This document shows positions 28,120 to 37,396 of a stretch of DNA of 64,000 nucleotides, one piece after another. Under the pieces are notes generated by a model. The model had not been told where the DNA came from. It did no database searches and saw nothing but the letters and a program-made list of their open reading frames with translations. The stretch is from Solibacillus daqui (lineage in GTDB: Bacteria; Bacillota; Bacilli; Bacillales_A; Planococcaceae), in assembly GCF_028747805.1 (NCBI RefSeq), contig NZ_CP114887.1, positions 2,845,501 to 2,909,500 of the forward strand. Direction: 5' to 3'. Numbering within the stretch: position 1 is the first letter of the stretch; the number at the start of each line of letters is the position of its first letter. A program made the position numbers and the translations under genes.

Positions 28120-28380
28120 TCAACCCTTCAACTGTTTCAATTGTTCTTCTAATTTTTCATATTGTTCTTTTAATATTAAATAGTCGTTAACAGAATTTAC
28201 AGCCGTTAATACAGCTAGCTTCGAACTATCTAATGACGGATTTAACCCATTAATTTCACGCATTTTGTCATCGACGATTGAAGCGACTAATCTCATGTGG
28301 CCAGTTGACTCTGTTCCTACCATTTTATATGTATGTCCATAGATTTCTACGGATATGCGATTCTTTTCTTGCTCAGCCAA
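28120..28380 (-). CDS. zapA: Cell division protein ZapA
   Basis: Small FtsZ-bundling protein of 86 residues. The N-terminal [16 protein letters not shown] and the following [16 protein letters not shown] helix are typical; the C-terminus is a coiled coil ([18 protein letters not shown]). The start is TTG at 28380 with GGAGGGG five bases upstream; a longer version would add an unrelated hydrophobic leader. Confidence 0.9.
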   Translation of the reverse strand: MAEQEKNRISVEIYGHTYKMVGTESTGHMRLVASIVDDKMREINGLNPSLDSSKLAVLTAVNSVNDYLILKEQYEKLEEQLKQLKG

Positions 28381-28633
28381 AATAACCCCTCCAAAAAAGA
28401 ATAGATAAACAGTTATCAACAACTCTAGCTGGATTGTTCGCATGTCATATACGTCTGATCCCTGTTCTATATCAATTACGCCATTTTCATATTGTACATC
28501 ATATCATTTCCAATTTGATTATCGCAACCGAATGCCTATATTGTATATCGGAATCTGCAAAACAAATGTTATTTTCACATTTTTTCATTTCGGGCTATAC
28601 TTATTTTAACTCACGCTTTCGAAAGGACCTATT

Positions 28634-29569
28634 ATGACAAACATTGTATTACAACTAACTACTGACATTCAGAAACAAATTAAAACGCATTACCAATCTT
28701 CATTGATCGAACGCCATGCTCCTGGGGTTATTTTTGCCGCAAAATTATCTGATACAGCCATTACTGCATATAAATCTGGGAAAGTGATGTTTCAGGGTGC
28801 AGGCGCTGAACGTGAAGCGGCACGTTGGTCTAGTACTGCTACACCCACTACGACAAAAACACCGTCTACAAAAGGTGACAAGCTTCCAACCAATTTTGCT
28901 GCCTTTTCCGTCATTGGCTCTGATGAAACAGGTACTGGAGATTATTTCGGACCTGTAACGGTAGCTGCCGTTTATGTGTCGGCTGAAAATATCGCTCTTG
29001 TACAAGAGCTCGGTGTTAAAGATTCGAAGCAATTAACTGATGACTATATGCGTCAAATTGCACCGGATTTAATGAAGGTTTGCCCTCATAGCATTTTAAC
29101 GCTACGCAATGACAAATATAATGAAATACAGGCACGTGGCTATTCACAGGGCAAAATTAAAGCACTTCTTCACAACCAAGCATTAAAACATGTATTAGCA
29201 AAAATTGAGCCTGAAAAACCAAACTATATTTTAATCGACCAATTTGCGGAGCGCGGCATTTATTACAACCACATTAAAAATGAAAAGAATATTATACGTG
29301 AAAATGTCTTATTTTCCACGAAGGCCGAAAATTTACATGTCGCAGTAGCTACTGCCTCGATATTAGCCCGCAATGCTTTTTTAAAAGAAATGGACCGTTT
29401 AGCTGAAATGGTTGGCTTTCCATTACAAAAAGGAGCTAGTGGCAAAGTTGATGCAATGGCAGCAAAAATTTGGCTGAAACATGGCGAAGAAGTGTTGAAA
29501 TCAATGACAAAATGGCATTTTGCCAATACCGAAAAAGCACGTAAATTACTACAAAAAAAGAAGGGATGA
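28634..29569 (+). CDS. rnhC: Ribonuclease HIII
   Basis: Cleaves RNA in RNA-DNA hybrids. The 311-residue protein has the N-terminal TBP-like substrate-binding domain (about 1-90) and the catalytic domain with SDETGTGDYFGP (first Asp-Glu pair), LGVKDSKQL, ILIDQFAERG and a late catalytic Asp in KGASGKVDAMAAKI. AAAGGACC precedes the ATG. In B. subtilis the next gene is pheT; here a 24 kb insertion follows. Confidence 0.95.
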   Translation: MTNIVLQLTTDIQKQIKTHYQSSLIERHAPGVIFAAKLSDTAITAYKSGKVMFQGAGAEREAARWSSTATPTTTKTPSTKGDKLPTNFAAFSVIGSDETGTGDYFGPVTVAAVYVSAENIALVQELGVKDSKQLTDDYMRQIAPDLMKVCPHSILTLRNDKYNEIQARGYSQGKIKALLHNQALKHVLAKIEPEKPNYILIDQFAERGIYYNHIKNEKNIIRENVLFSTKAENLHVAVATASILARNAFLKEMDRLAEMVGFPLQKGASGKVDAMAAKIWLKHGEEVLKSMTKWHFANTEKARKLLQKKKG

Positions 29570-29601
29570 TGCGCTAATAATAGTGCATTTCATCCCTTTT
29601 T
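29563..29601. terminator. Terminator after rnhC
   Basis: GGGATGATGC / GCATTTCATCCC stem overlapping the rnhC stop, TTTTTA on the plus strand and a T-rich run on the minus strand. Confidence 0.8.
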
Positions 29602-29603
29602 AG

Positions 29604-29975
29604 TTATTTTTCTGTAATTGCGAAATAATTTCCTTCTTCATCCGAAAAATTAAAGACTTTACCAAATGGCATATTGACTAATTCACCAACTGTAATGCCT
29701 TTCGCTTTAAAATCTTCATATAATGCATCTAAGTTTTCACTGTAAAACATTAATGAAGGCGTACCTAAATTTAATTCTGGTGACATTGCTTGAATTTTCT
29801 TTTTGTCGTGCAATACAATGCTTGTCTGCGCTTCATCTGTTGGTGCAATTGTAATGATGCGCATACCATTATCTACATCTGAAATTACTTCAAAGCCTAA
29901 CTTCTCTGTCCAAAATGCTTTTGCTAGTTCTTGGTCATTTACATAAACCATTACTTGTCCTAATTGCTTAATCAT
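29604..29975 (-). CDS. VOC-family (glyoxalase-like) protein
   Basis: Single vicinal-oxygen-chelate domain of 123 residues: QVMVYVNDQELAKAFWTEKLGFEVISD opens the first half and GNYFAITE closes the second. Sequences of this type are often annotated as glyoxalase or bleomycin-resistance-like, but the substrate cannot be told. Start at 29975 with GGAG eight bases upstream. It is flanked by terminators and probably monocistronic. Confidence 0.85.
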   Translation of the reverse strand: MIKQLGQVMVYVNDQELAKAFWTEKLGFEVISDVDNGMRIITIAPTDEAQTSIVLHDKKKIQAMSPELNLGTPSLMFYSENLDALYEDFKAKGITVGELVNMPFGKVFNFSDEEGNYFAITEK

Positions 29976-30029
29976 CCCATTCACTCCTTCACGTTTCACC
30001 TTTTACTATACCCGATTTTACCAAAAGTA

Positions 30030-30062
30030 AAAACGATAGAGCTTCATAAACTCTATCGTTTT
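30030..30062. terminator. Terminator between the exporter and the VOC gene
   Basis: Perfect AACGATAGAG / CTCTATCGTT stem with a 9-base loop and TTTTTA on the minus strand. Confidence 0.85.
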
Positions 30063-30068
30063 CATTAA

Positions 30069-31595
30069 TTATTTTTCTTCTGGTTTTGCACCCATAAAGT
30101 CATCTCGTTTTGTAATATCAACACGTTTAATAAATAACGCTAAAATCATTGCTACAACCGTAATCCCCGCTGCCACGAAGAATGAGTACGTAATCCCATC
30201 AAGTAATGCCTGTTGCATAACTTGACCTTGAATCAGTTCTAATTGCTCTGCTGTTGGCTGTGCTGCACTAGGATCCGCATTCGCTTTCATGTCAGCGACA
30301 ATTTCTGCTGCGCGAGTTTTTGTATGTGAGTTGAAAATGGTTACTAATACCGCTGTACCAATCGCACCTGCCACTTGTTGTGCTGTGTTATTCATTGCCG
30401 TACCATGAGGATTTAGGCGGTTAGGTAAAGCATTTAAACCATTTGTCATGATCGGCATCATCACCATTGAAATCCCCAACATACGAACTGTATACATCGT
30501 AATAATAAATGTATACGTAGAATCTGTTTCTAAGTAGCCTAAACCGAATGTTGCTATTGTCGCAATCATTAAACCAGTAACAGCTAAAATACGTGGTCCA
30601 AATTTATCGAACAACTTACCTGTAATTGGTGACATAACCCCCATCACAATTGCACCTGGTAACATCATTAATCCCGCCTCAAATGGCTCAATACCACGTA
30701 CATTTTGAACGTAAGCTGGTGTCAAAATCATTCCTGAGAACATCGCAACGGATAATACCATAGACACAACAGATGCTAGTGCATAGGCTGGATATGTGTA
30801 AATACGTAAATCCAGTAAAGGTTCCTCTAAGCTGAATTGGCGCGTAATAAACCAAACTAAGCCAATCGCCCCCACAAGAATCGTACCCCAAACTTCAACG
30901 GCACCCCATCCTGCTGAACTTGCAGTACTGAAGCCGTATAACAATCCTCCAAAACCTAAAGTCGATAATACAACTGAAAATAAATCAATTTTAGCTGGAC
31001 GATTTGGCAATACATCTTCTAATTTCCAAACCGCTAATAATAAAGCAATAATTGCGATTGGTAAAATCATTTTGAACAGAACGCTCCAGTCATAATGTTC
31101 AACAATCCATCCTGATAATGTCGGTCCAATTGCTGGCGCTAATACCATAACTAAACCGAAAACCCCCATTGCAGTCCCACGCTTTTCAACTGGGAAACTA
31201 ATTAACATCACATTCATTAAAATTGGAGACATTGTTGCTGCACCTGCTGCTTGAATCATACGACCTGCTAGTAACAGACCAAATGATGGTGCAAATGCGG
31301 CCATCGCTGTACCAATAACGAAAATCGCCATTGATAAAATAAATAACGGACGTGTTTTAAATTTAGTAATTAAGTAAGCCGATGCTGGAACAAGTATCCC
31401 ACTTACTAACATATACCCCGTTGCTAACCACTGCACCGTTGAGTAATCCTTAATATCGAATGCCACCATAATGGAAGGTAGTGCTACGTTTAATAGCGTA
31501 TTGTTTAAAAAAGCAACGAATGCCCCTACAAATAACACAGCAATCATTAAATAGGGAGGCTTTTTAAACGTTTTAACGTCTTGTATCTTTTCCAT
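30069..31595 (-). CDS. DHA2-family MFS multidrug exporter (EmrB/QacA type)
   Basis: Proton-coupled drug exporter of 508 residues with about 14 membrane helices. Seen are LNVALPSIMVAF (motif D1-like, helix 1), AGRMIQAAGAATMSPI (motif A/B region), GLVMVLAPAIGPTLSGWIV (motif C of exporters) and the loop KLFDKFGPR. It is divergent from a TetR-type gene, the usual arrangement for a substrate-inducible pump. Substrate unknown. Confidence 0.9.
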   Translation of the reverse strand: MEKIQDVKTFKKPPYLMIAVLFVGAFVAFLNNTLLNVALPSIMVAFDIKDYSTVQWLATGYMLVSGILVPASAYLITKFKTRPLFILSMAIFVIGTAMAAFAPSFGLLLAGRMIQAAGAATMSPILMNVMLISFPVEKRGTAMGVFGLVMVLAPAIGPTLSGWIVEHYDWSVLFKMILPIAIIALLLAVWKLEDVLPNRPAKIDLFSVVLSTLGFGGLLYGFSTASSAGWGAVEVWGTILVGAIGLVWFITRQFSLEEPLLDLRIYTYPAYALASVVSMVLSVAMFSGMILTPAYVQNVRGIEPFEAGLMMLPGAIVMGVMSPITGKLFDKFGPRILAVTGLMIATIATFGLGYLETDSTYTFIITMYTVRMLGISMVMMPIMTNGLNALPNRLNPHGTAMNNTAQQVAGAIGTAVLVTIFNSHTKTRAAEIVADMKANADPSAAQPTAEQLELIQGQVMQQALLDGITYSFFVAAGITVVAMILALFIKRVDITKRDDFMGAKPEEK

Positions 31596-31635
31596 AATTG
31601 AAACCCCTCTTTTTCTTTTAAAAAATTAATATTTT

Positions 31636-31713
31636 TATACTCGAACTATTTTATACTCACAGTCCAATAAATTCAACAATTTTGCACCACAAGTCCAAAA
31701 AATTGCTATACTC
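31636..31713. promoter_or_regulatory. Repeated motifs between the exporter and its TetR regulator
   Basis: The heptamer TATACTC occurs three times (31636, 31652, 31707) and AGTCCA with an AT-rich tail twice (31661, 31692; 31 bases apart). Such direct repeats could be operator half-sites for the divergent TetR-type protein. Inference from position only. Confidence 0.4.
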
Positions 31714-31759
31714 CTAAGAAAACAGTAAACTTGAAATACAAACTAAACGGAGGAATAGT

Positions 31760-32653
31760 ATGAATCTGCGAAAAAGACAAGTATTAGAAACCGCGCTACA
31801 GCTATTCATAGAAAAGGGATTCCACAATACATCGATTCAAGATATATTATCAAAATCTATGATTTCAAAAGGAACATTTTATAACTACTTCTCCTCTAAA
31901 AATGAATGCTTTATGGCCATATTAGAACAAGTACGTTATGAGGCAAGCATACGCCGACATGAAATATTACACGGTAATGACCCATCAGATGAAAATATAC
32001 TGATCGAACAAATTATCGTATTAATGCAAATCAATAAGGAGCAAAATCTTGTCTCGATTTTCGAGGGCATTTTTCAATCAAATGATTTAGAATTACGTGA
32101 TGCACTTATGCGTAATCGCCTCATTGAAGTAGAATGGCTATCGAATCGATTCGTTGATATTTTTGGCGAAGAGGCAAGACCCTATACACTAGAACTATCC
32201 ATATTATTTTTTGGAATGGTACAGCATTTATCAATGTCATTTCGTACATTTTATGGTGTCACAGTAGATGTTAAAAAGGTTGTAAAGATTGCCTTTCGAA
32301 ATATTAAAGTAGTGTTACCCGAAATGATTGCAACAAATGACGTTATTATAGGAGCAGGGTCACTCCAATTAATTGAAGGAAACACGCACTATCAACCAAT
32401 TACAAAAGATATGATTTTAAATAAACTAGAAGGCTTTTTATCTGAATTGCAATATGAAGATATCCATACAGTGGGCATCCAGTTTACGCAAACGTTAATC
32501 GAACAATTAACTGAAGATACATTGCGTAGCTCAGTGGTCGAAGCTTTATTAAAACCATTTCGCTCTTCATTTTCAAATACCTCACATGAAGCTGAATCGA
32601 TTGAACTCTCCAATATGCTGTGGTTTTTCGTAAAAAACTTTAAAGAAGCATAA
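31760..32653 (+). CDS. TetR/AcrR-family regulator
   Basis: Regulator of 297 residues. The N-terminal HTH is clear (RQVLETALQLFIEKGFHNTSIQDILSKSMISKGTFYNYFSSKNECFMAILE). The remaining 240 residues are longer than in a typical TetR protein and seem to hold the ligand domain plus an extra helical segment (about 200-297). GGAGG is upstream of the ATG. It most likely represses the divergent exporter. Confidence 0.88.
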   Translation: MNLRKRQVLETALQLFIEKGFHNTSIQDILSKSMISKGTFYNYFSSKNECFMAILEQVRYEASIRRHEILHGNDPSDENILIEQIIVLMQINKEQNLVSIFEGIFQSNDLELRDALMRNRLIEVEWLSNRFVDIFGEEARPYTLELSILFFGMVQHLSMSFRTFYGVTVDVKKVVKIAFRNIKVVLPEMIATNDVIIGAGSLQLIEGNTHYQPITKDMILNKLEGFLSELQYEDIHTVGIQFTQTLIEQLTEDTLRSSVVEALLKPFRSSFSNTSHEAESIELSNMLWFFVKNFKEA

Positions 32654-32699
32654 AACAGGTTACGCCAAAGGAATTTTACCTTAGCGTAACCTGTTTTTA
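32654..32699 (+). terminator. Terminator after the TetR gene
   Basis: Perfect 12-bp stem AACAGGTTACGC / GCGTAACCTGTT followed by TTTAT. Confidence 0.85.
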
Positions 32700-32809
32700 T
32701 TTGCTGTTATCTATTGATCGCTATAAAACAGCCGATCTCTTTATTTACTACTCATGAGCATTTTTCAATACAGAATTTGGAACCAATTGCATTTATCTAA
32801 TAAAATCCG

Positions 32810-32945
32810 TTCTGCTACGCTACGGGGGACGCTTTTCTGGGGGCGTGGCTACAACTAACTCATTTGTGCCTCTTACGGGTGCACAAATGAGTGGATTTTC
32901 CGCACACGCTTGATCCCCTAGAAGTCGCCCCCTACACTTCGCGGC
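32810..32945. repeat. Large imperfect palindromic element 1
   Basis: A perfect inner 12-bp inverted repeat (ACTCATTTGTGC at 32858-32869 with GCACAAATGAGT at 32881-32892) sits inside imperfect outer arms (GGGGGACGCTTTTCTGGGGG near 32825 against CCCCTAGAAGTCGCCCCC near 32926). GC content is well above the surroundings. The wording CTACGGGGGACGCTTT resembles palindromic intergenic repeats dispersed in Bacillaceae genomes. No coding capacity. Confidence 0.7.
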
Positions 32946-33155
32946 ACTCTACACAAACTAAAGTTGGTTTTTATAACAAAGATTTTGAATAAAGTTTGGT
33001 GAATCAAGCGCTGTTATTGAAATAAAGTAAAAAGTTAGTCTAAGAATGATTATATTTTAACGCAATAAAAGTAGCTAATTTCATTGCCATAGGTAACTTT
33101 TAATCAAAGATACAATATTGTATACAGCGTACTATTTTATTCATCACCGAAACCC

Positions 33156-33245
33156 CTGCTCCTGTCGCTATGCTTTCGTCGCAAAAGAACAATCAAATCA
33201 CACGGCATTTGATTGTTCTTTGCCTCGCGATAGCGCAAGCGGCAG
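33156..33245. repeat. Palindromic element 2
   Basis: Perfect 15-bp inverted repeat (AAAGAACAATCAAAT at 33184-33198, ATTTGATTGTTCTTT at 33207-33221) with an 8-base loop and imperfect extension on both sides (CGCTAT / ATAGCG). The flank GCTCCTGTCGCTATGCTTTC recurs nearly identically at about 33409-33428. Confidence 0.75.
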
Positions 33246-33287
33246 TATTTTACGATCTTAATTATTTGAGAAAAAGTAACATTTTAG

Positions 33288-33495
33288 ATTGGCGGGCCTT
33301 GCATGCGGCATTAAAGACAGTCAAGAAAAAGTCTAAAACCCTTTTTAGACTTTTTCTTTGCGCCGAGGATAGTAAAATCGCGATTTTACTACCCGCAGAA
33401 GCAGTAATGCTCCTTTCGCTACGCTTTCGTAACATTATTTAAAGTCAGTCAATACTGACTTTAAATATGCTGTCATGCCGTAGCCCGCCGAATAT
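33288..33495. repeat. Nested palindromic element 3
   Basis: Outer arms GGCGGGC (33291) and GCCCGCC (33483) with further imperfect pairing enclose three perfect palindromes: a 16-bp inverted repeat at 33323-33358 (AAGAAAAAGTCTAAAA), a 22-bp palindrome at 33370-33391 (core AGTAAAATCGCGATTTTACT) and a 14-bp inverted repeat at 33436-33467. No supportable gene; a 90-codon frame across it follows the palindromes and is probably chance. Confidence 0.72.
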
Positions 33496-33542
33496 AAGTA
33501 GATTGCACTTGATCCATTTTTTGTTAGTAAATTTGTTCAATG

Positions 33543-34985
33543 TTATTTACTAGTTGAAATATGCACTTTTAGTTGCTTCCCTTTAACAGGTGTAGTTTTC
33601 ATTGCATTCAACACAATTTTACCTTTACCGTTTAAAATTTCGATAAATGTAGATGTATCTAAAATGGTAATGATGCCGATATCTGCTGCGGTGATACCTG
33701 GAATTTTACATAATGTGCCGACAAAATCAACGGCGCGTAGCTTTTTCTTTTTACCGCCATTGAAGTAAAGCTTAGTAATATTGGCATCAACCTTAGCGCT
33801 TTTTTGCTTTTTCTTTTGTGGACGGGTTTGCATTTTTTTATCAAATGCCTCTGCCTTAACTTCTACTTCTTCATGTGTTGGTAGAGCCGCAATCGGAATT
33901 TTATTCCCAATATATTGCTCAATTCCTGCTAAAAAGTCGTATTCAAAAGGTGTCACAAACGTAACTGCCTTCCCTTCTTTCCCAGCACGACCTGTACGAC
34001 CTGTTCGGTGCACATATGCCTCTTTTTCCATCGGCAAATCATAGTTAATGACTAACGAAATATTATCAATATCAATGCCGCGCGCTGCGACATCTGTTGC
34101 GACTAAATAACGAAAATCTCCGCGCTTATAGTCATTCATTACCATTAAGCGCGTCGATTGTTCCATACCACCATGTAGTTGGTCGACGCTATATTCACGA
34201 TCATATAAATAATCATACACTTCATCTACTCGTGCTTTCGTACGACAAAATATGATACATGTATCAGGATTTTCAATAACCGCCACCTTTTCTAGTGCTG
34301 ATAGCTTTTCTTCCTCCGGTACTTCAATGACCACATGTTCAATTTTTGGCGCTTGCTGTTCGGAATGTACTTCAATATCAAGCGCATTCTTTAAATGACG
34401 GCCCGCAAGCGACTTAATTTCATCAGGTACTGTTGCAGAAAATAGCATTGTTACATGTGGTTCGGTAATATGTGACAGGATGGCCTCTACTTGTTCAATA
34501 AAGCCCATATTGAGCATTTCATCGGCTTCATCTAAAATCACATATCGAATTTTTTCTAGTTTTAATGTGCCTTTTTCAATATGATCAAGTACGCGACCCG
34601 GTGTTCCAACCGCAACATGCGTTTTTTGCTTTAGTTCATCTTGCTGATAACGGAAAGGTTGTTTTCCATAAAGTGCTGCTGCTTTTACACGTTTGTAGCG
34701 ACCGATATTGGTGAATTCTTCTTTTACTTGCACGGCTAACTCGCGCGTTGGTGTTAATACTAATGCTTGCGGTTTGTTTTCTAACCAGTCAATGTTTTCG
34801 CAAATCGGAATCGCAAAGGCGGCTGTTTTCCCACTGCCTGTTTGTGCTTTAACGATTAAATCTACATTATTTAATGCGTGAGGCAATACTTTTTGCTGCA
34901 CTTCTGAAGGAGAAATGTAGTCTAAATCACGTAACGCCTGTATTATTTCTCTTGTTAAATTGTATTGTTTAAAGTCGTTTGACAT
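33543..34985 (-). CDS. dbpA: DEAD-box RNA helicase, DbpA type
   Basis: ATP-dependent RNA helicase of 480 residues for large ribosomal subunit assembly. Motifs appear in order: Q motif near [17 protein letters not shown] (I), PTRELAVQ (Ia), TPGRVLDH (Ib), DEAD in [10 protein letters not shown] (II), SAT (III), IIFCRTK (IV), [11 protein letters not shown] (V) and [10 protein letters not shown] (VI). The C-terminal domain from about residue 405 matches the DbpA RNA-binding domain that recognises 23S rRNA hairpin 92. YxiN/DbpA is the B. subtilis counterpart. Confidence 0.93.
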   Translation of the reverse strand: MSNDFKQYNLTREIIQALRDLDYISPSEVQQKVLPHALNNVDLIVKAQTGSGKTAAFAIPICENIDWLENKPQALVLTPTRELAVQVKEEFTNIGRYKRVKAAALYGKQPFRYQQDELKQKTHVAVGTPGRVLDHIEKGTLKLEKIRYVILDEADEMLNMGFIEQVEAILSHITEPHVTMLFSATVPDEIKSLAGRHLKNALDIEVHSEQQAPKIEHVVIEVPEEEKLSALEKVAVIENPDTCIIFCRTKARVDEVYDYLYDREYSVDQLHGGMEQSTRLMVMNDYKRGDFRYLVATDVAARGIDIDNISLVINYDLPMEKEAYVHRTGRTGRAGKEGKAVTFVTPFEYDFLAGIEQYIGNKIPIAALPTHEEVEVKAEAFDKKMQTRPQKKKQKSAKVDANITKLYFNGGKKKKLRAVDFVGTLCKIPGITAADIGIITILDTSTFIEILNGKGKIVLNAMKTTPVKGKQLKVHISTSK

Positions 34986-35004
34986 TTATTTCCCTCATTT
35001 TCTG

Positions 35005-35898
35005 TTAATGGATTATTCCTGGGTCTACGATTGCGATGAATTTACGCGTAGCTTGTGATAGTGGCACAGTTTTTAAATGAACAATACCAATACTACGTTT
35101 AGGAATTTTTTGTTGTAGTTCAATTTCATATAAAATCCCTCGTTCAATATAGTCGAGCGAAAATTCCTTTGTCACACTGGCAATTCCTAAATTGATTTTC
35201 GCAAATTCTAAAACTAAATCATGCGATCCTAGCTCGAACTCAGGAGAGATTGCATAGCCTTGCTCTTTCAAATATCCTTCGACATAATTACGTGAATTAG
35301 CCTTCTTTTCTAAAAAAATTAGCGGCATTTTCATGAGCATTTCGAAACTGATTGGTTTGCTTGTTAAATTTTTATATTTTTGACCGCATACAAATATATC
35401 ATGAATTTCTTTGCAAGGGATTACTTGTAGATGCATATCTTCTACCGGTAAGTTACAAATGCCTAAATCTGCCTCTCCAGCTTTAATAAAAGCTAAAATT
35501 TCACTCGTAGTTCCATTTAATACTTTTAATTTTATACCAGGATAACGAATGTGGAATGTTTCTAAATATGGAAGTAAAAAATGGCGTGAAATTGTATCGC
35601 CTACTCCAATACGCAATTGCCCTGTCTGTAAATTTTTAAATTCAGCAATTTTCTCTTCGCCTGCGTCAAGGATTCCTAAAGCTGAATTTACATATTCATG
35701 TAATAATTCTCCTTCAGTTGTAAGCTTTACTCCTTTAGGCGTTCGGTTGAACAACAATGTTTCAAGTTCTTTTTCTAGCTTTGAAATCGCTTGACTGACT
35801 GCTGGCTGTGTCATATACAGCTCTTTGGCTGCTTTAGAAAAGCTTTTATTGCGACTGACTGCATTAAAAATTCGATAAGCTTCTAATTTCGCTATCAT
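35005..35898 (-). CDS. LysR-family regulator
   Basis: 297-residue regulator with the N-terminal winged HTH (YRIFNAVSRNKSFSKAAKELYMTQPAVSQAISKLEKEL) and a periplasmic-binding-protein-like effector domain (from about residue 90, LRIGVGDTISRHFLLP). The effector is unknown. It faces the F420-ligase-like gene across 122 bases and is the natural candidate for its regulator. It ends 19 bases before dbpA begins. Confidence 0.9.
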   Translation of the reverse strand: MIAKLEAYRIFNAVSRNKSFSKAAKELYMTQPAVSQAISKLEKELETLLFNRTPKGVKLTTEGELLHEYVNSALGILDAGEEKIAEFKNLQTGQLRIGVGDTISRHFLLPYLETFHIRYPGIKLKVLNGTTSEILAFIKAGEADLGICNLPVEDMHLQVIPCKEIHDIFVCGQKYKNLTSKPISFEMLMKMPLIFLEKKANSRNYVEGYLKEQGYAISPEFELGSHDLVLEFAKINLGIASVTKEFSLDYIERGILYEIELQQKIPKRSIGIVHLKTVPLSQATRKFIAIVDPGIIH

Positions 35899-36020
35899 AT
35901 AACCACCACTTATATCTGTTATTAGAAATATTAATTTTACTTATATCACATCACTGCGTTATAGTAAACATCGTGATAAAAATTAAAACAATATTTGTTT
36001 ACATATGAGGAGAGATTATT

Positions 36021-37211
36021 TTGGAACGAGTAGTAGGAACTGTAGTACGAGGTCTTCGTGGCCCAATTATTAATGAAGGGGACGACATTGTACAAATCGT
36101 CGTTGATACAGCATTAAACGCTGCGAAAGTTGAAGGTTATTCTATTGAAGACCGCGACATCGTAACTGTAACAGAATCAGTAGTAGCGCGTTCACAAGGT
36201 AACTATGCGACAATGGAAGATATTGCTACGGACGTAAATGCAAAATTCGGTGATGACACTGTGGGGGTAATTTTCCCAATTCTTTCACGTAACCGTTTCT
36301 CAAATATTTTAAAAGGGATTGCAAAAGGGACAAAAAAGATCGTTCTTATGTTAAGCTACCCTTCTGATGAAGTTGGAAATCACTTAGTATCATTAGATGA
36401 ATTAGACGAAAAAGGCATCAATCCTTGGACAGATGTTTTAACTGAAGCTGATTTCCGTGGACACTTCGGTTACAATAAACATACTTTCACTGGTGTTGAC
36501 TACATTGAATACTACAAAGAATTAATTGAAGAACAAGGCACTGAAGTGGAAGTTATCTTCTCAAATAACGCGAAAACGATTTTAGATTATACAAAGAGCG
36601 TACTTACTTGCGATATTCACTCTCGCTTCCGTACTAAACGCATTTTAACAGCTGCTGGTGCTGAAAAAGTATACGGTTTAGATAACATTTTAAATGAATC
36701 TGTAAACGGTTCTGGCTTCAATTCAAACTACGGTTTACTAGGCTCAAACAAATCAACGGAAGATGGTGTAAAATTATTCCCTGATAACTGTCAACCAATC
36801 GTGGATGACATTCAAGCGAAAATTTTAGCAGCTACAGGTAAATTAGTAGAAGTAATGATTTACGGTGATGGTGCGTTCAAAGATCCAGTAGGTCAAATTT
36901 GGGAACTTGCTGACCCAGTTGTATCACCTGCTTACACTCCGGGACTTGACGGTACACCAAACGAAATCAAATTAAAATATTTAGCTGATAACGATTTCTC
37001 TGAATTAAAAGGTGAAGAGTTAAAAGCTGCTATTAAAGAATATATTAACAACAAAGAAGAAGATTTAACTGGTCAGATGGCAGCTCAAGGGACAACACCT
37101 CGTAAGCTTACTGACTTAATCGGTTCATTATCTGACTTAACTTCTGGCTCTGGCGACAAAGGAACACCAATGATTTACATCCAAGGTTACTTCGATAACT
37201 ATACAAAATAA
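36021..37211 (+). CDS. F420-0:gamma-glutamyl ligase-like protein (CofE superfamily)
   Basis: 396-residue protein that I place in the F420 ligase family from the opening VVGTVVRGLRGPIINEGDDIVQIV, the DIVTVTESVVARSQGNY segment, GVIFPILSRNRFSNILKGIA and ADPVVSPAYTPGLDGTPNEIKLKYLAD. In archaea and actinobacteria CofE adds glutamate to F420-0. Typical Bacilli do not make F420, so the real substrate is unknown; a gamma-glutamyl or amide ligation is a reasonable inference. The start is TTG with GAGGAGAG upstream. Strong terminator downstream. Confidence 0.75.
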   Translation: MERVVGTVVRGLRGPIINEGDDIVQIVVDTALNAAKVEGYSIEDRDIVTVTESVVARSQGNYATMEDIATDVNAKFGDDTVGVIFPILSRNRFSNILKGIAKGTKKIVLMLSYPSDEVGNHLVSLDELDEKGINPWTDVLTEADFRGHFGYNKHTFTGVDYIEYYKELIEEQGTEVEVIFSNNAKTILDYTKSVLTCDIHSRFRTKRILTAAGAEKVYGLDNILNESVNGSGFNSNYGLLGSNKSTEDGVKLFPDNCQPIVDDIQAKILAATGKLVEVMIYGDGAFKDPVGQIWELADPVVSPAYTPGLDGTPNEIKLKYLADNDFSELKGEELKAAIKEYINNKEEDLTGQMAAQGTTPRKLTDLIGSLSDLTSGSGDKGTPMIYIQGYFDNYTK

Positions 37212-37217
37212 TTTTCT

Positions 37218-37251
37218 GACTAGGTGTTTGTAAAAGCACCTAGTTTTTTTG
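37218..37251 (+). terminator. Terminator after the F420-ligase-like gene
   Basis: ACTAGGTG / CACCTAGT stem followed by TTTTTTTG. Confidence 0.88.
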
Positions 37252-37396
37252 TCTTTTCCCTCTAGTTTATCCTACTTTTTTTCTGAAAACAGGTATTGCT
37301 TTTGTCACTTCAGTACTTCAACTCGATAAACCTCTTTTATTTTCTGAAAATTTATGATATTATTTTGATTATTGCTTTATAGAAATAGGTGTTAAT

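Noticed and set aside
33170..33442. 90-codon plus-strand frame
   Set aside because: It runs through several perfect palindromes, has no good ribosome site and its composition follows the repeats; most likely chance.
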